Shown: positions 1 through 12,654 of the stretch, one piece after another
How the letters are laid out: the number at the start of each line of letters is the position of its first letter
Numbering within the stretch: the first letter of the stretch is position 1
Origin: Azolla caroliniana
Taxonomy: Eukaryota > Polypodiophyta
Reading direction: 5' to 3'
DNA length: 64,000 nucleotides
NCBI GenBank assembly: GCA_043228905.1
Contig: JBHGNT010000017.1
Location: forward strand, 13,578,001 to 13,642,000
The notes under the pieces: model-generated
Database searches by the model: none
What the model was told of the DNA's origin: nothing
The model's input: the letters and a program-made list of their open reading frames with translations, nothing else
Program-made: the position numbers and the translations under genes

Positions 1-2088
1 CCGTTTCTCCTTCGGCACATGCACGTACGTGATGCTGCCGAAAATCCTCAAGTGTGCCATGTTCGGCTTCTTGCCATAATACAACTCATGTGGCCACACT
101 CCTCCATTAGCAGAGGTCCGATTCTATAAGTAAATAGCCATCCTTACAGCTTCAACCCAGTACAACTTCAGCATATGCTTCTCTTCAAGCATTGCCCTAG
201 TAGCTTCTTCGATTGTCCGATTCTTCCGCTCAGCTACGCCGTTCTACTCCGACGTATATCTACACGAGAATTCGCGTCGAATTCCCTCCTTTTGTAGATA
301 ACTCGTGAACTAGTTGGAGAAGTATTCCTTCCCGCCATTGAACCGTAGACACTTGATCTTATGCCCAATTTCCCTTTCTGCAAGGGTTTTCACCTTCAGG
401 AACCATGCGAAGACTTCGCTCTTTTTCGCGATCAAGCATGCCCAAGTATGCCAAGGGAAGTCATCGATGAAGGTTACGAAGTAACGGCTTCCACCGAGAC
501 TCACATTCTATGTCGGTCCCCACACATTCGAATAGATCAAATCCAACGGATTTCGACTACGATTACGCTCATTGGGGAATGGAAGTCGGCACTGCTTACC
601 AAGTTGGCAGGCTTCGCAGACTTGGCCATTAGGGGCCCGAAATTTCAGCAAGCCGAAAACAATATTCTTCGTCTGCATTTCACGAAGCCGTGGGAAGTTG
701 ACATGGCCGCTTGTGCTAGAGGTCAATGTCCGACTCGACCTTCTATCCTTTCGCAAACAATGTGGTTCCAACTTGATTGGTGTCGAGGATAAACATCCTC
801 CCTTCACGACGCCCTTGCACAATAACTTGCCCTTCCTCTTCAATGTAGCACCTGAGGTGCGTGAATCGACGATCTGATTGACTGACACCAGGTTCTTGGT
901 TATTGTGGGGACGTGAAACACGTTCATAAGTTTCCCTTTTGCCCGATGTGGCTAAGAGGAATTTCTCCGACATGTTCGATGGTATGCGGAGTGTCCTCTC
1001 CCATTTCACCGCTCCTTGCTTTTCCGGTTTCTCCAAATACGAGAACCATTCCTCATGACTCGTCATATGATTTGACGTTGCGGAATCAACATACCACACC
1101 TCGCTCGATTTCGAGGTGTTCATGGCCATCAAATTGGCCTTGTGCTTCATTACGAAGGCTAGGCCCGATCCATTTCCGACTCGTTCGGAGCCTTCGGCGT
1201 AGTGTGATTTCTGACGCCTTCTTGCCTCTCTTCCGCTCGATTTGGCTTTGTCCAAATCGGTTCTCTTCTTCCAACACTCGCTCTCCCTGTGGCCTTTCTT
1301 GCCACAATACCAACATCCGTCGCGGTCTTCTCATGCCGACTTCCAGCACCACTATGACTCCCCCTGCTTCCAGAGGGTTCGGAATTGCTTCCGGAATTTC
1401 CATTATGCCTCATGTTCTGCTCTTTTCAACCGCCTCCATTGCGCGTTGATCCACCTCGTCCGCCACAACTACGGGGCCTATCTTCCTCCGTGTACAACAT
1501 CTTGCTATCGGTGCGCGTACTCGTTCACGCACCTGCGTGATTTTCCTCCTCGAGCAACATCGACTGAAGCTCGAAGAACGAAGGCATAATCTCCCTTGTG
1601 TAGACCGTTGTCCAGAACGCTCCGAACTTTGACGCTAACCCACCAAGAAAAACCTAGACCATTTCACGTTGACGGAGGTGAGAGAGTCGCAGATCTCCTT
1701 TATTCGGGTCGTGTAATCGGCCACAGACAGATCTTTCTATCGGACATTACTGAGCTCCTATCTGAGCTGCAGCTTCCTGGCCATTGTGCTAGCGGCAAAA
1801 ATCCTCTTGAGATTTCACCCACGTGTCCTTTGGCGTATTCGCATCCCGAATGTAGCTCAAGAGCTGGTCGCTCACACAGGACGCAAAGTAATAAAGAACT
1901 CTGCTTGTCGCTTGTTCCCAAGTCGAAAAGTCTCTGTGTGTCGATTCGAGTGTTGCATCATTAGCTCCATCGACATAACTCGAGTAGCCATGACCAAGCA
2001 GATACGGGTGCATCTTGTACGACCAAGATGCGTAGTTGCCCTTGTCGAGCTTCTTAGTCGGTAGCGAGCTTCCCATTCCCTTGTCCAT
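1..2088 (-). pseudogene. Copia-1 gag-pol remnant (gag, zinc knuckle, protease, integrase)
   Basis: Gag starts at the ATG at 2088 and carries the UBN2-type gag sequence. A CCHC knuckle (CWYCGKKGH) lies near 1294-1311. The protease motif near 1060 reads DSATSNHM in place of the usual DSGASNHM. The GAG-pre-integrase HKR..H and CEACQLGKQ motifs lie at about 600-800. In the integrase both recognisable catalytic Asp positions appear as Asn (YSNVWGP and RFNGGKEYF). Several frameshifts and stops separate the pieces. It is a non-functional polyprotein relic; the reverse transcriptase part is outside the window. Confidence 0.9.
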
Positions 2089-2180
2089 ATTGATGTCTTA
2101 TCCTTTCCAAAAAACAATAACTTAACTCTGTCTTTATCGCAAGCTTTTCTATCAGTTGCACAGGAGTATCAACCCTCACG

Positions 2181-2191
2181 CTTTGATACCA
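2181..2191 (-). promoter_or_regulatory. Primer-binding site of Copia-1
   Basis: Minus-strand TGGTATCAAAG immediately follows the LTR end and matches the usual plant site for initiator methionine tRNA (TGGTATCAGAGC) with one change. It fixes the LTR boundary and the direction of the element. Confidence 0.8.
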
Positions 2192-2622
2192 TGAAAAGGA
2201 ATACGTGTGCGGAAGCGTATGCGTAAGAACATAGAGTACACGGTTCGGTAGTACGACACTTCGGTAGAACACAGAAACCATAGAGAGGGAGAGGGAGAGA
2301 CAGAGACAGAGACAGTAGAAAATACAAAACTATATTCAAAATAATTCTCTGTATGTTCTCTATGCATATTTCGTACTCAGTGAACACCTTTTATACAAGC
2401 CCCGACTATTGGGCTGACACAAGTACTGACAGTACTTGACCGCTCATAAATGAGCCTTCTACACTAACTCCCAAAACTATTCCTTACGAGGAATAATGTT
2501 CTAATGGCCTTTCAATTTAAATACCGCCACATTCATATTTTGCGTACGGTTTTACACACCCAGTCTACGTACTAGGTTACGTACCCGTTTACGCAACCAA
2601 TGTTGAGCTTGTCTCTCAATAG
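2192..2622 (-). repeat. 5' LTR of Copia-1
   Basis: On the minus strand the LTR starts TATTGAGAGACAAGC (a decayed TGTTGAG start like its relatives) and ends CCTTTTCA directly before the primer-binding site. It contains a GA-rich tract at about 2281-2313. The length of about 431 bp is close to the Copia-2 LTR. The outer end is called by similarity to the other LTRs of this family because no partner LTR is in the window. Confidence 0.75.
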
Positions 2623-2642
2623 TATAAGTGATAACCTAATGA

Positions 2643-2668
2643 TTAAAACTTTATTATATATAATAAAG
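2643..2668. repeat. Perfect 26-bp palindrome
   Basis: The sequence AAACTTTATTATA is followed at once by its exact reverse complement. It could be the tip of a small inverted-repeat element or a chance AT-rich palindrome; no flanking target duplication was found by eye. Confidence 0.6.
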
Positions 2669-3165
2669 TTTATGGGCTCAAGTCTCCCTATGACCTTCTT
2701 ATGATGATTATGGTATTATATATATAGTGTTGGCATTCCATTAATGTTAATACGATGATATCATGTGGATTCTAGTCGATTGTCCAACATTTTAACATAT
2801 AGATAAAAGTTGGCCAAATTTCCAGACCAAGGCTCGAGCCAATGTTAGCCCACCATCATCATTACTTGTATATTATCACTTTAATCTAGTGTAAATGACA
2901 TTATCATTTTCACGACAGACATGTATTGTTTGGGTAGTGGAATCATATACTCAACACTAGAATGTTAAAAATAATCCATGTTGATGTCTGTAAGAATCTA
3001 TAATACAATTTTGCTACATTTTTTAAAAACACATATAAAGACGTTAAAATAATTAATAGGTGATATCTTGATCATAAGAGAAGTTTGTATTCCATTAAAT
3101 TACAAGTGGAACATGTATTAGTTTAGATACAATAGATGTAATTAGCTCAGAGGTCAATCACATCT

Positions 3166-3395
3166 TCGTCAAGGGTAATTAGTCACAATCTCATCCCCAA
3201 CATGTAATAATCTAGTGGTTGACACTATAACATAGACATTTACATCTAGACTCATATACTCATGTATATGGTTATTACTCATCATCAAGGGTATTTAGTC
3301 ACAATCTCATCCCCAACACTTAATGATCTAGTGGTTGACGTTATAACATACACATTTACATCTAGACTCATGTACTCATGTATATGGTTATTACT
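3166..3395. repeat. Tandem duplication, two units of about 115 bp
   Basis: Two consecutive units share TCACAATCTCATCCCCAACA, then a block ending in TCTAGTGGTTGAC, then CATTTACATCTAGACTCAT and ATGTATATGGTTATTACTC. The units differ at scattered positions, so the duplication is not very recent. Confidence 0.8.
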
Positions 3396-4524
3396 CAAAT
3401 ACTTGTTCTATAAAGACACAATTAGGTCGTTTATGTCTCCCTCGACTGTGATTGACGAGGCCAACTATATTCCCTCAAGAGTACAATTTCCCATCTATAT
3501 ATATTCGTTCACCCTATCTATGTTCCACTCCATGCTTTGTTAGGGATGTGACATTCGCACAAAGACTATGTTTCCATGCTTCTAGTGAATTGAGCTAATA
3601 AATACCATGTAGTCCACGTATAAAGGACATTTATATGACTTTCTAATGGCCAAGGACATGTAGATCCTATGCTATGGACAATCCTTAACCAAAAGCCAAA
3701 AACACCCAATGTGTCTCTATTATGTGACCAACATGTATGAGATGTAATAATACATATTGTTCCAATTCATGGAGCTCGTCTTGACTGTGAACTTCTAACA
3801 TGACCATGAGAAGTTTCTTCAAAACTTTAATTTTTGTCATCATTTCCTCACATATTGTGACAGGTACCTCTAGGCTACATTATATCAATTAACCTAGAGT
3901 TGCCCATTATAAAATATGAAACTATAATATAACATATATTTAATAAAGGTCAACACCCACATTGATCTGGTGGTGGTGATGCATTTGGGTTCACTCCATT
4001 TTGGTACTCATGCTCATGAACTTGGATTTGTGGTGACTTCGCTCTTTTTCATGGGCCCGTTCTCTTGTGTATTGGCCCTTGTGTGTTTGAGGCCTTTCAT
4101 GGGCTCTCTTCAAGCGTTGACCCCCTTTGTTGGCTTGTCTTTGTGTGTTGGCAATTTTCATGGGCTCATCCTCACATGTTTGCAGCTTTTGTTGGCTCTA
4201 TTTGTGGTTCTTTTTGTAAGGTTCAGTCACGTAAAACACTTTGCTCCTCTCCTTTCTCTCCTCAAACCCCAAAAAACCCAAAATACAAAACAAGAAAACT
4301 TGTTTTTTGTATTATCTTCCCTTTCTATAATGAAAGGGTAGGGCAAGCCAATAAGATAAAACCCTAAGCATCCCTCCCTTCTTTAATGCACTTCCCCAAC
4401 CTATTTTATTGAGCTTCCAAAAATGAAATATCTCCTTTCGCTTTCTACTTGCACTTTTACTTTCTCCTTCATGGTAGCCAAGTCTTAATCGCGCCTTGGT
4501 TAATGTCATGGGTTTTAGTGAGTG

Positions 4525-4770
4525 TGTTACCACCACCAACATGAATTAACTAAAAAACATTGTTTAATTAAAGTAAGAATTACAGAAGTTTCATAAGTAT
4601 CACTAACTCCCAAAATTGGGGTCTGCCCCTCGAGAAAAAATAGGCTCCTATGCTCCTATTAAATAGGAATCATTGAAATGTCAAACGTTCACTAATTGAA
4701 ACGTTTGTACTTCCAAGGTTCTTTATTTATAACAATTTCTTTATTTTAGGTATACCTAACGAATGTAACA
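4525..4770 (-). repeat. 3' LTR of the gypsy chromovirus
   Basis: Minus-strand start TGTTACATTCG and end GGTGGTAACA. It pairs with 9081-9317 by extended similarity, including CTAACTCCCAAA and GTCTGCCCCTCGAG. It contains a short duplication of GCTCCTAT that is absent from the other LTR. Confidence 0.88.
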
Positions 4771-4859
4771 CTCTATCACCAGGGGTGAGAGTTTCGACCA
4801 CGAAACTAATGCATGGTGACAACATTTAGCCCCCCGTGTTAACTATGGTTTAGTGGCTC

Positions 4860-6221
4860 CATTAACCACTCGAAACTTGCTTTCCGTAGCACCTCCTCAA
4901 TAACCCACGAAGCTTCCGCCAATGATCGCCCCTACCACTTGATCAGGTAGTGTCTTCTCCCTCTACGAACTTGTGTCTTTAATATGGCCTCTAGTTCATA
5001 TGGCATGTTATTGGTTGCCTCACGACCCCATGTTTATCTGTATGAAAATGCTTTAAAAGTAGGCTGACATGAAAAACATTGTGGATTTTGGAGGTTGTAG
5101 ATAGTTGTAATTTGTAGGAGACGTTGTTGATCAGTTTTGTTATCTTATATGGGCCATAGTAGCTGTGATTCAACTTCTGTGTGAGACCTTGAGAACGACC
5201 AATTAACCGCACTGACTAATACTAAGTCTCTTGGTAAAAACTCCACATGTTCACGTTAATCAGCTGAGACTTTGTCTTAGTCAAATGCACTTGTGTTACT
5301 TGCATTCTCTCCTTCCATTCTTCTAAAAACTTGACTACATCCAACTCTTCTACTTGTGTTTTGTTTGTAGTATGTAATAAGGCAATCGGCATGAGTACTT
5401 CTTTGCCCATTGATAGCTCGAATGGAGAGAAACCCATTGTTGACTAGATAGCTGCGTTGTAGCAGAACTCAAGTATGTCAAGATGCCCCACCCAATCTGC
5501 CTTGACGTAACAACGAATATAATCTTCGATGCCCTAATTAAGCCGCTCAGTTTGTTCATCAGTTTGAGGATGTGCCAATGTTGAGATACGGAGTTGCATG
5601 GCCAAAATCCACTTGTGAACCTAGGATCCCTATCAGACACGATGATTTCCGGTAATCCATGATACTTAAAAATATATTTGAAAAACAATTGAGCTATGTG
5701 ATTGGTTGTCAAAGGCAGCTTTGCAGTTATGAAATGAGCTTGTTTTGAGAAGAAATCCACGACCACCATCAACGTATTGTATCCTTTGGAGGGAGGCAGA
5801 TCAACAATGAAACCCATACTAATTACATCCCATGGGAGAGATGGAATTGGCATATGTTGGAGTAGACGGAAGGCTTTGCCTCGTCTTGCCTTCACTACTT
5901 GACAGACTTTGCATGAGCATACATAGTCACTAATTTCCTTCTCCATTTTAGGCCACACGAAGTACTTTTTTGGGTCCCTTAATGTTCGTTTTTGTCCTCC
6001 ATGTGTCAATCGTGTACTTCACGTAGTATTTTGGCCTTCAGTTGTATATTATTAGGAATTACTACCTTATCTTCACTCCATAATAGCCCATCTTGCAGCC
6101 TGTATAATCCGTGAGCCGTTTGTCCACTTTCTACTTCGTCTATTAATTGTTGTACTACTGCATCATTTTCTTGAGCTTGCCGAAACTCTTCGATCCATCC
6201 TTGAACCGTGATGACGGACAT
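4860..6221 (-). pseudogene. Chromovirus integrase and chromodomain remnant
   Basis: The integrase zinc-binding region and core lie at 6009-5350: CSCKVCQVVKARRGK, then MGFIVDLPPSKGYNTLMVVVDFFSKQAHFI and the second-Asp strand IIVSDRDPRFTS. A C-terminal segment at 5212-4991 (YYGPYKITKLINNVSYKLQL, IHNVFHVSLLLKH) is followed at about 4985-4870 by a chromodomain (GRRHYLIKW, then GRSLAEASWVIEEVL). The conserved position after IKW is now a TAG stop. Chromodomains bind modified histones and steer integration in this lineage; this copy cannot express it. Confidence 0.88.
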
Positions 6222-6407
6222 GTGATGAATCTATGGCAGCCTACTCAATGCATCTGGTAGTGTGTGCAACTTCCCCTTCTTATGCACAATTTCTATATCA
6301 AACTCAACCAACATGTCTTGCCACCATATCTGTTTTGTTGATAGTCTTGGTTGTGATTGAAAGTATTGTAGGGGTATGTTATCAGTCACTACCTTTGTCA
6401 AATTATC

Positions 6408-7527
6408 CTACACATAATGTCTCCACTTCCATAGAGCATATACTACAACGAGCATTTCTTTCTCGTGGGTAGGCCATCTACTTTCTATTTTTGAAAACGT
6501 TTTTGACTCGTACACAATTGGATGACCATCCTGCATAAGGGCGGCCCTATACGCATAATCCGCCTCCTTCAACGGGTCAAAAGCATGTTGTTCTATTTCG
6601 GACCACTTAAACACATGTGAGCTTTTGATAAGATTTGTGAGAGGAGCGGCAATTGCACTAATTTTTTAATAAACTTCCTGACATACTGTACATAACCAAT
6701 GAATTGTTGTACCTTGATTGCTTTGGTGGGTCATGGCCATTTCCGAACTACTTCCACCTTGGTGGGATTCATCTTTAGCCGACCCCTTCCTACTCGAAAT
6801 CCGAGAAACTCTAGCTCTCCCACTGCAAATTTGCATTTCTCGAGTTTGGCATACAATTGATGCTACCGTAATCTCTATAGAACTTGGGTGACATGTTGCT
6901 TATGCTCTTCCAATGACTTGCTAAAAATCAACAGATTGTCAATATAAATAATAACAAATTTATCCAAATGATCACAAAATATATCATTCCCAAGTCTACG
7001 AAAGGTTCCTGGTGGTCCGGTTAAGCCAAAACTCATCACAAGCCATTCAAAACTTCCATATCTAGTTCTAAATGTCGTTTTCTCAATATCTTTTCTGGCT
7101 ATTCAGATTTGGTGATATCCGATCGTAAATCAATGCGAGAGAAATATTGGGCTCCTTGTGACTGATCTAGTAGGTCAGGTATTAAAGGTAACGGATACTT
7201 ACTTTTTATTGTAATCTTATTGAGTGAACTGTAATCCATATACATGTGTAGTGTGTCGTATTTCTTAGCAACGAAAATTACAGATGCACCATAGGGTGAG
7301 TTGCTTGGTCGGATAAATTCACATGTTTCCAACTCTTGCAATTGTCGTTTAACCTCTTCTAATTGAGCAACACTCATGTGATATGGTGCTTTGGCAGGTG
7401 GTATGCTCCCTGGCACAATCTGAATTTTGTGGTTGATCGCTCTTTGTGGTGGCAGCGCTTTAGGTAATTCCCATGTTAGCACGTCATCGAATTGTTCAAT
7501 TATTTTTTGAAAACTGTCTTTGAACAC
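6408..7527 (-). pseudogene. Chromovirus reverse transcriptase / RNase H remnant
   Basis: The RT fragment (7527-7099) contains the N-terminal RT motifs [55 protein letters not shown] and FSRIDL. Downstream pieces on the minus strand encode the palm segment with a YIDN in place of YxDD, between about 7080 and 6900. An RNase H stretch (6614-6408: HPIVYESKTFSKIESRWPTHEKEMLVVV) follows. Frame changes occur near 7100 and again around 6650. Not functional. Confidence 0.87.
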
Positions 7528-8793
7528 CCAGTTGGACCTTACTTCTTGTCATTTGTGGCTTTGTGAGCAAGGCCATACAGAGTAAAAGTTGGCCGCACTT
7601 CCTCAAAGCTCTACCTGCCACCTTTGTTGTGCATAGCCTTGCTACCATGTATTTTGCTTTTGCCTTTGTGTTGTGGTTTGTATCCCCCTTGTGCTTTCTG
7701 TGCATGCTCACAATCACACCTACTTTTCTGTCCTCATTATCCAACAAAAGTTTATTCGTTTTTTTGCCAAATTGGTTAATGACAAATTTATCGATCCATT
7801 CCAGACCCAAAATTACCTCTAAGCCATCCATGTCGACTGCTAATAAGGGTGTTCGGCCCTTCCATTCCTCTGCTTCTATCAAGACATCAGCTACTAATGC
7901 ACATGTATTTATGAACCCCTACACAAAGTTGATGGACATATTGATTAGTGGTTGTAGTTCCAATCCCCACCTCGAATGAGTTGGACAAGTAATATAGGAC
8001 GTGGAGCATCATCGGCAAGCAATACCTCTTCCATGAGTGGAAGATGAATGAGTTGTCCCACGAGCGATTCCTCTTCCATTCGAGCTAATGGTTGCTGCCC
8101 AATTTCGATTACTAAACATACCTCCTTGATTGTTGTCGAATAGTCGAGAGCTTCCTTCAATGTCACCTATCCTTTAGACTGCGATCTTCATGGCTTCTTC
8201 ACACGTCTACGGGTTCATCTTCTCTACCTCCATCGTAATGTGAGGCCTTAATCCAAATAGGAACCCATGAAGCTTGGTAATTTGATGGAGATGCGGTAGA
8301 TGCAATGCCACTTGTTTGTACTTCTTTGCATATAAGGTAAGTTCCCCATTCCCCTGCTTTAACATCTTCCACTCATCCATGATGCGGAGGTGTTCATTTT
8401 GTGGGATGAAGTAATGGCGCAACTCTCGTGAATTCTGTCTAGGGTGTGAATTCGAACACACTTTCTCCGAACATGTACCAATGTTGTGTTGGCCCATCCA
8501 AAAAACTTATCGAGACCATTACCTACAAATCGGGTTCTACATGGCTTTGGACAAGAAATAGTTCGGTTTCTCTTATCCACCTTGTGAGTATTACAGAATT
8601 CCTCTCCCCTGAGTACATTCGAGGTTTGAGAGGCTTGAATGACCCCCAATTGTTGCGATGGTCACTCGTGTTGTCCAATTCCAACCTCTGTACCAACTCC
8701 TCTAATCTCCCCGGCCGACATTCTACGCCCATCCTTCCTTGTGTCTCCACCGTTTGCATAACCAATCCTTCTTCTTCTCTCGGCCATCTCTAA
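7496..8793 (-). pseudogene. Chromovirus gag and protease remnant
   Basis: Gag fragments between 8793 and 8207 include the typical FKPLKPRMYSGE and WIRETELF stretches and a later LYAKKYKQVALHLP stretch, split over frames. The aspartic-protease region at about 7880-7700 carries VILGLEWIDKF, equivalent to the VVLGMDWL strand of plant gypsy proteases. A stop and frameshifts separate gag, protease and RT. No intact zinc knuckle was found. Confidence 0.82.
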
Positions 8794-9080
8794 TCTTCTA
8801 AGTGGGTCCTCCCATTCTCCGCTTCCCTGCCATCTTCCTCACCTTTGTCTTGTGCGGTCTCCCCCAATAGGGATCCTCCTCCATCCCCAAGCTCATCCAA
8901 GTTGAATCCTTTTTGTCGCCTTCTCTGTGCCATCAATTAAGATTATAGCAAAAAAAAGAAAAAGATCTTTGACTTTGTGATTACCTTGACCTTCTCACAG
9001 CAATTGACTATTGCTTGTTCCACTGTATTGGTTTTTTTTGAACGCTTTGCCCTTAGATCTTACAACGCTCTCATACCAAG

Positions 9081-9317
9081 TGTTACCATCACCAACATAA
9101 ATTAACTAAAAGACATCTTTCAATTAAAATAAGAATTACAGAAATTCCATAAATATCACTAACTCCCAAATTTGGGGTCTGCCCCTCGAGGAAAATAGGC
9201 TCCTATTAAATAGGAATCATTGGAATGTCAAACGTTCACTAATTGAATCGTTTGTACTTCCACGGTTCTTTATTTATAACAGTTTCTTTTTTTTAGGTAT
9301 ACCTAGCGGATGTAATA
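9081..9317 (-). repeat. 5' LTR of the gypsy chromovirus
   Basis: Its minus-strand 3' end is GATGGTAACA, followed two bases later by the tRNA-like primer site TGGTATGAGAGC. The start has decayed to TATTACATCC. A TATA-like region (TTATAAATAAAG on the minus strand) lies near its start. Confidence 0.86.
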
Positions 9318-11400
9318 GAGTGCATGGACTCCAATTTGTTGTTGTTTCTCTTCTAATTCTATTGTTTACACAATGCATATATGCCATCACAATACTAAGT
9401 TACCCAAAGGAAGAAAATTATGCAAGTCCAACAAGTGGAAGAGTTGCAAAAGTTGCCTACTAGACTAGACCATTAGCTCTACTAGTTCCTAGATCTTTCA
9501 TTGGCATGTCGCCATCCCACCATGTATCCTTAAAGGAAAATTTGATGGTTGATGAACCAACGATCATTGTCACTCTAAAAATGCAAACTTACTATTTTAT
9601 GGAACCTTTACTTCCTATCGTAGCTAATGTAGTATTATTTGGTTATATTATTACCTTTTAGTCATGTTCATACTTGCCAAATGGCCAAAAAGCTTTTGGA
9701 CTCACCAAAACGTCAAATAATTACACTATGCCTTGTTTCCGATAAAAAAATGATGGAGATACAAGAATGTAACACTTAGAGAGGAGTAACGAGTGCTTCA
9801 CACTTTAATTAGTTGTCAATGTATATCAATAAGAGAGTATAAATTAAGAATGGAGATATATAAATAACATTGAACAAATTAACATTAATCAATCTTTAGA
9901 ACCAATCACTCTTTTTATAAAGCTCCTATAGGAACAATGGAGTACCATTGGCAAGTGTCCATTGTATGCCACATGTTGTTTGAAGTCACACCTAGCCTTC
10001 TTTTAGAGTCATAATTTATACACCTTCACATTTAACTACATTACATAGTTATGCTTTGTAGGTGTTTCCACAGTCGCAAACTAGGATCATACATCATGAT
10101 TAGATGTGTAGTCATTGCCTTCTTAGATCCAATTAATCATTAATTTTGAAACCTCAACATTAATATTGTATCAATCACATCTAATTGAATGATGTGAAAT
10201 TTCCAATCCAAGTCCTCTAATATTTTAGGTCATGGTAATGTGGTCGTGTGAACAGTAGATGGATTATGCACTATGTGAACCATAATCAACTATGGCTTCA
10301 ACATCCACACCGATGTATATTTGGATAAGATTTCATCTATAATTGGGACTAACAACTTAACATAGGAGAAGAGGTTCCTAATGATGTGGCAAGTGTAAAT
10401 ATTCTATTATTTTATTGTGGTTCACATACGATCATGTACATGGACCTAGCCGATAGTTATATAAACCCAAATTTCTCAAGGGGATGTGGTCAAGTCAATA
10501 TTGGATTCATTTAAGCACAATCGTTGACGAATGTGAGTGTCATAACCATGGAGAGGGAGTTGTACTTTAAAATAAGGCACAACTCATTTATTAGAGACTA
10601 CTATCATCACTAGTGTGAGCTTGATATTATGAATAGCTTATGATGTCCACGTTGTAATGTAGAACTAAGTAGCAAAGTTGCATATGTATATGTATATACA
10701 TACATATATTTAAGGAACCACACCAAGGTTTGCCCTAAGTAAGTATGTACCATGTTTATCTTGATGAAATGTGGTGAAGACATAACATGCCAACAAAGTT
10801 TACAAATGAGGCAATTGTAATATATATATATATATAGCCTGGGATAGTGTTTCCTAAAGCATGAACATAATTCTAGGAAGATTGTTTCATGGGCCCCGCT
10901 GGGTTTTGTGATAAATCAAAAACATTATTTTCAATGCTTTCATGTCCCTCAAAAACGGTAGAGTACATGACTATGTAGCGCTTACTGTGGACACTTTTGG
11001 GATGCAAAAAATGTGGAAGGTTCCTATGGCCTCCTCCCTTGGAAAAAGGGAGGTTGAAATTTTGTGATCAATAAAATAAGAAACACACACACGTTGAGAA
11101 ACAAAAACCTAGTTATAAACATGGTGGGATGTTATGTTATGTTTTGTTGTTGTTTTTTTTTCGAACATAATCAGTTAAACTTTGCTTATGTTTGTTGGGG
11201 TTGTGGTTGGCCCCTTTGACTTGGAATGTTATATGATGGGTATTTAAAAGCAGCGAAAAACCAGAGCTAATACCATCTAGTAAGAAAGAGGAGGGAGGGG
11301 CGAGGAAATGTTAGGTGAGCGAGTGGCAACAATATCCAATGAAAATTTAACCCAAGGGAGAAGGGATGGTGCCATGTATATATTCATTCACACACACAAT

Positions 11401-11413
11401 ATCTATCTATCTA

Positions 11414-11464
<51 letters not shown>

Positions 11465-11490
11465 GTATGTGTGTGTGTGTGTGTGTATGT
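11401..11490. repeat. Compound microsatellite (ATCT)n(CT)n(TA)n(GT)n
   Basis: Adjacent blocks of ATCT, CT, TA and GT repeats follow one another directly. A related compound TA/TATG/CA tract lies at 11641-11712. Confidence 0.9.
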
Positions 11491-12342
11491 AAATATATCA
11501 CCATCTATGGTAGCTTTACAAATGTGTGTGTATGAAAGAGTATAATATTAGATATTAGTATGGGAAGTAATATGTAGGTAGAGAGAAGGCCCTCCTTTTC
11601 CTTTCTCTTACTCAGCTCTCACTCACCCCACAAACACAAACATATATATATATATGTATGTATGTATGTATATATATACATATACACACACATATGTATA
11701 TATATGTATAGAGATGGATACATGCATGAGAAAACGGTGGGACTATAGGCCTAGCAAAATGAAGCCTTTGGGGATGGTTGTAAGAAATGTGTGAGTGAAG
11801 AGTATGTAGGGGGAGGGGGGGCAGACAAGCATGAATTATTAGAAAATGGGGGAGAAAGGAATAGAATATAGGGAGCGAGTTGGACAAGGTGCCTTCATGC
11901 ATGGGGCACCCGCAAGCATGGATCAGACAGAAGAAGACAGCGACCTACAATACTTACTTACTCCCTTCCAAAAGACACCAAAACCAAGTTGAAAATTCAT
12001 TTACTTTGAACACGGGATTTTAATTATTATTTTTTAAAACGGAAAGGAAGAAAGAAATAATTGGATCCACTTATCAACACACACGTTTTTTTTAATCCAA
12101 ACCCCCCCCCCCCCCACAACCCCCCTTCTTAAGTGGGATCATTACATTGCTTAATTGTTTGGAAAGGAAGGGATCATATCATCCAAGGAGATATAATATA
12201 TATATATATATTGAACGGATCATCCAGAGGAAGGAGGTAGTTTCAAATGATCTTATTTCTCTCAATTTATTATGATACAACACTAGGGTTCCATCCATTT
12301 TCATACCATACATGCACATCTATATTTATATATGAATACGTG

Positions 12343-12372
12343 TGTGTGTGTGTGTGGGGGGGGGGGGGGGGT
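12343..12372. repeat. (GT)n followed by a poly(G) tract
   Basis: A GT dinucleotide run passes into about 14 consecutive G. The opposite strand bias is seen nearby at 12103-12116, where about 13 C occur in a row. Long homopolymers like these are common sites of sequencing error. Confidence 0.85.
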
Positions 12373-12460
12373 TGTTTGTTTGGTTGGGTGGGTGGGTTGG
12401 TTGATGGAGTGATGATGAAACAATTTATATATACAGCTAGAAGTCCTGATCCCGTCCATT

Positions 12461-12495
<35 letters not shown>

Positions 12496-12654
12496 AATAT
12501 AAGGAGGAGGAATTGACTGGACTTGACTACTAGCGATTGAAAGTGATTTAGGTTCATGGCGTTGAACAACAAGGATAAGTAAATGAAGAATTGTTGTGGG
12601 TATGGCGCAGGTCATGGTGGATATACTACATATAAACCCACTGCATATAGGCGC

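Larger units (their letters stand above)
1..2622 (-). mobile_element. Copia-1: 5' part of a Ty1/copia retrotransposon, cut by the window edge
   Basis: Reading on the minus strand there is a 5' LTR (2622 to 2192), a primer-binding site, gag from 2088, a zinc knuckle, protease, GAG-pre-integrase and integrase, running off the left edge of the window. Order and sequence are those of plant Ty1/copia elements. The closest relative here is Copia-2 at 26664-37883: the same gag start motif (LPxxKLDxxNYASWSYKMH) and the same integrase segments. Reading frames are broken in many places and catalytic residues are changed, so this copy is dead. The 3' half would lie outside the window. Confidence 0.93.
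2623..4524. other. Intergenic stretch with palindrome and tandem duplication
   Basis: No gene is recognisable in this AT-rich DNA. It holds a perfect 26-bp palindrome (2643-2668) and a tandem duplication of about 115 bp (3166-3395). The open frames at 3262-3543 and 3970-4341 have no recognisable domain; the first lies largely in the tandem duplication. I regard them as chance frames. Confidence 0.6.
4525..9317 (-). mobile_element. Complete, decayed Ty3/gypsy chromovirus
   Basis: Two LTRs (4525-4770 and 9081-9317) enclose a minus-strand gag-protease-RT-RNase H-integrase-chromodomain order, which defines a Ty3/gypsy chromovirus. The element is flanked by a 5-bp target duplication GAGTG (4520-4524 and 9318-9322). 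After the 5' LTR the minus strand reads TTGGTATGAGAGC, an initiator-tRNA-like primer site (9068-9080). At 4793 bp it is near the normal length of a plant chromovirus, but all frames carry stops and frameshifts. The LTRs differ at many positions, so it is an old insertion. Confidence 0.93.
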
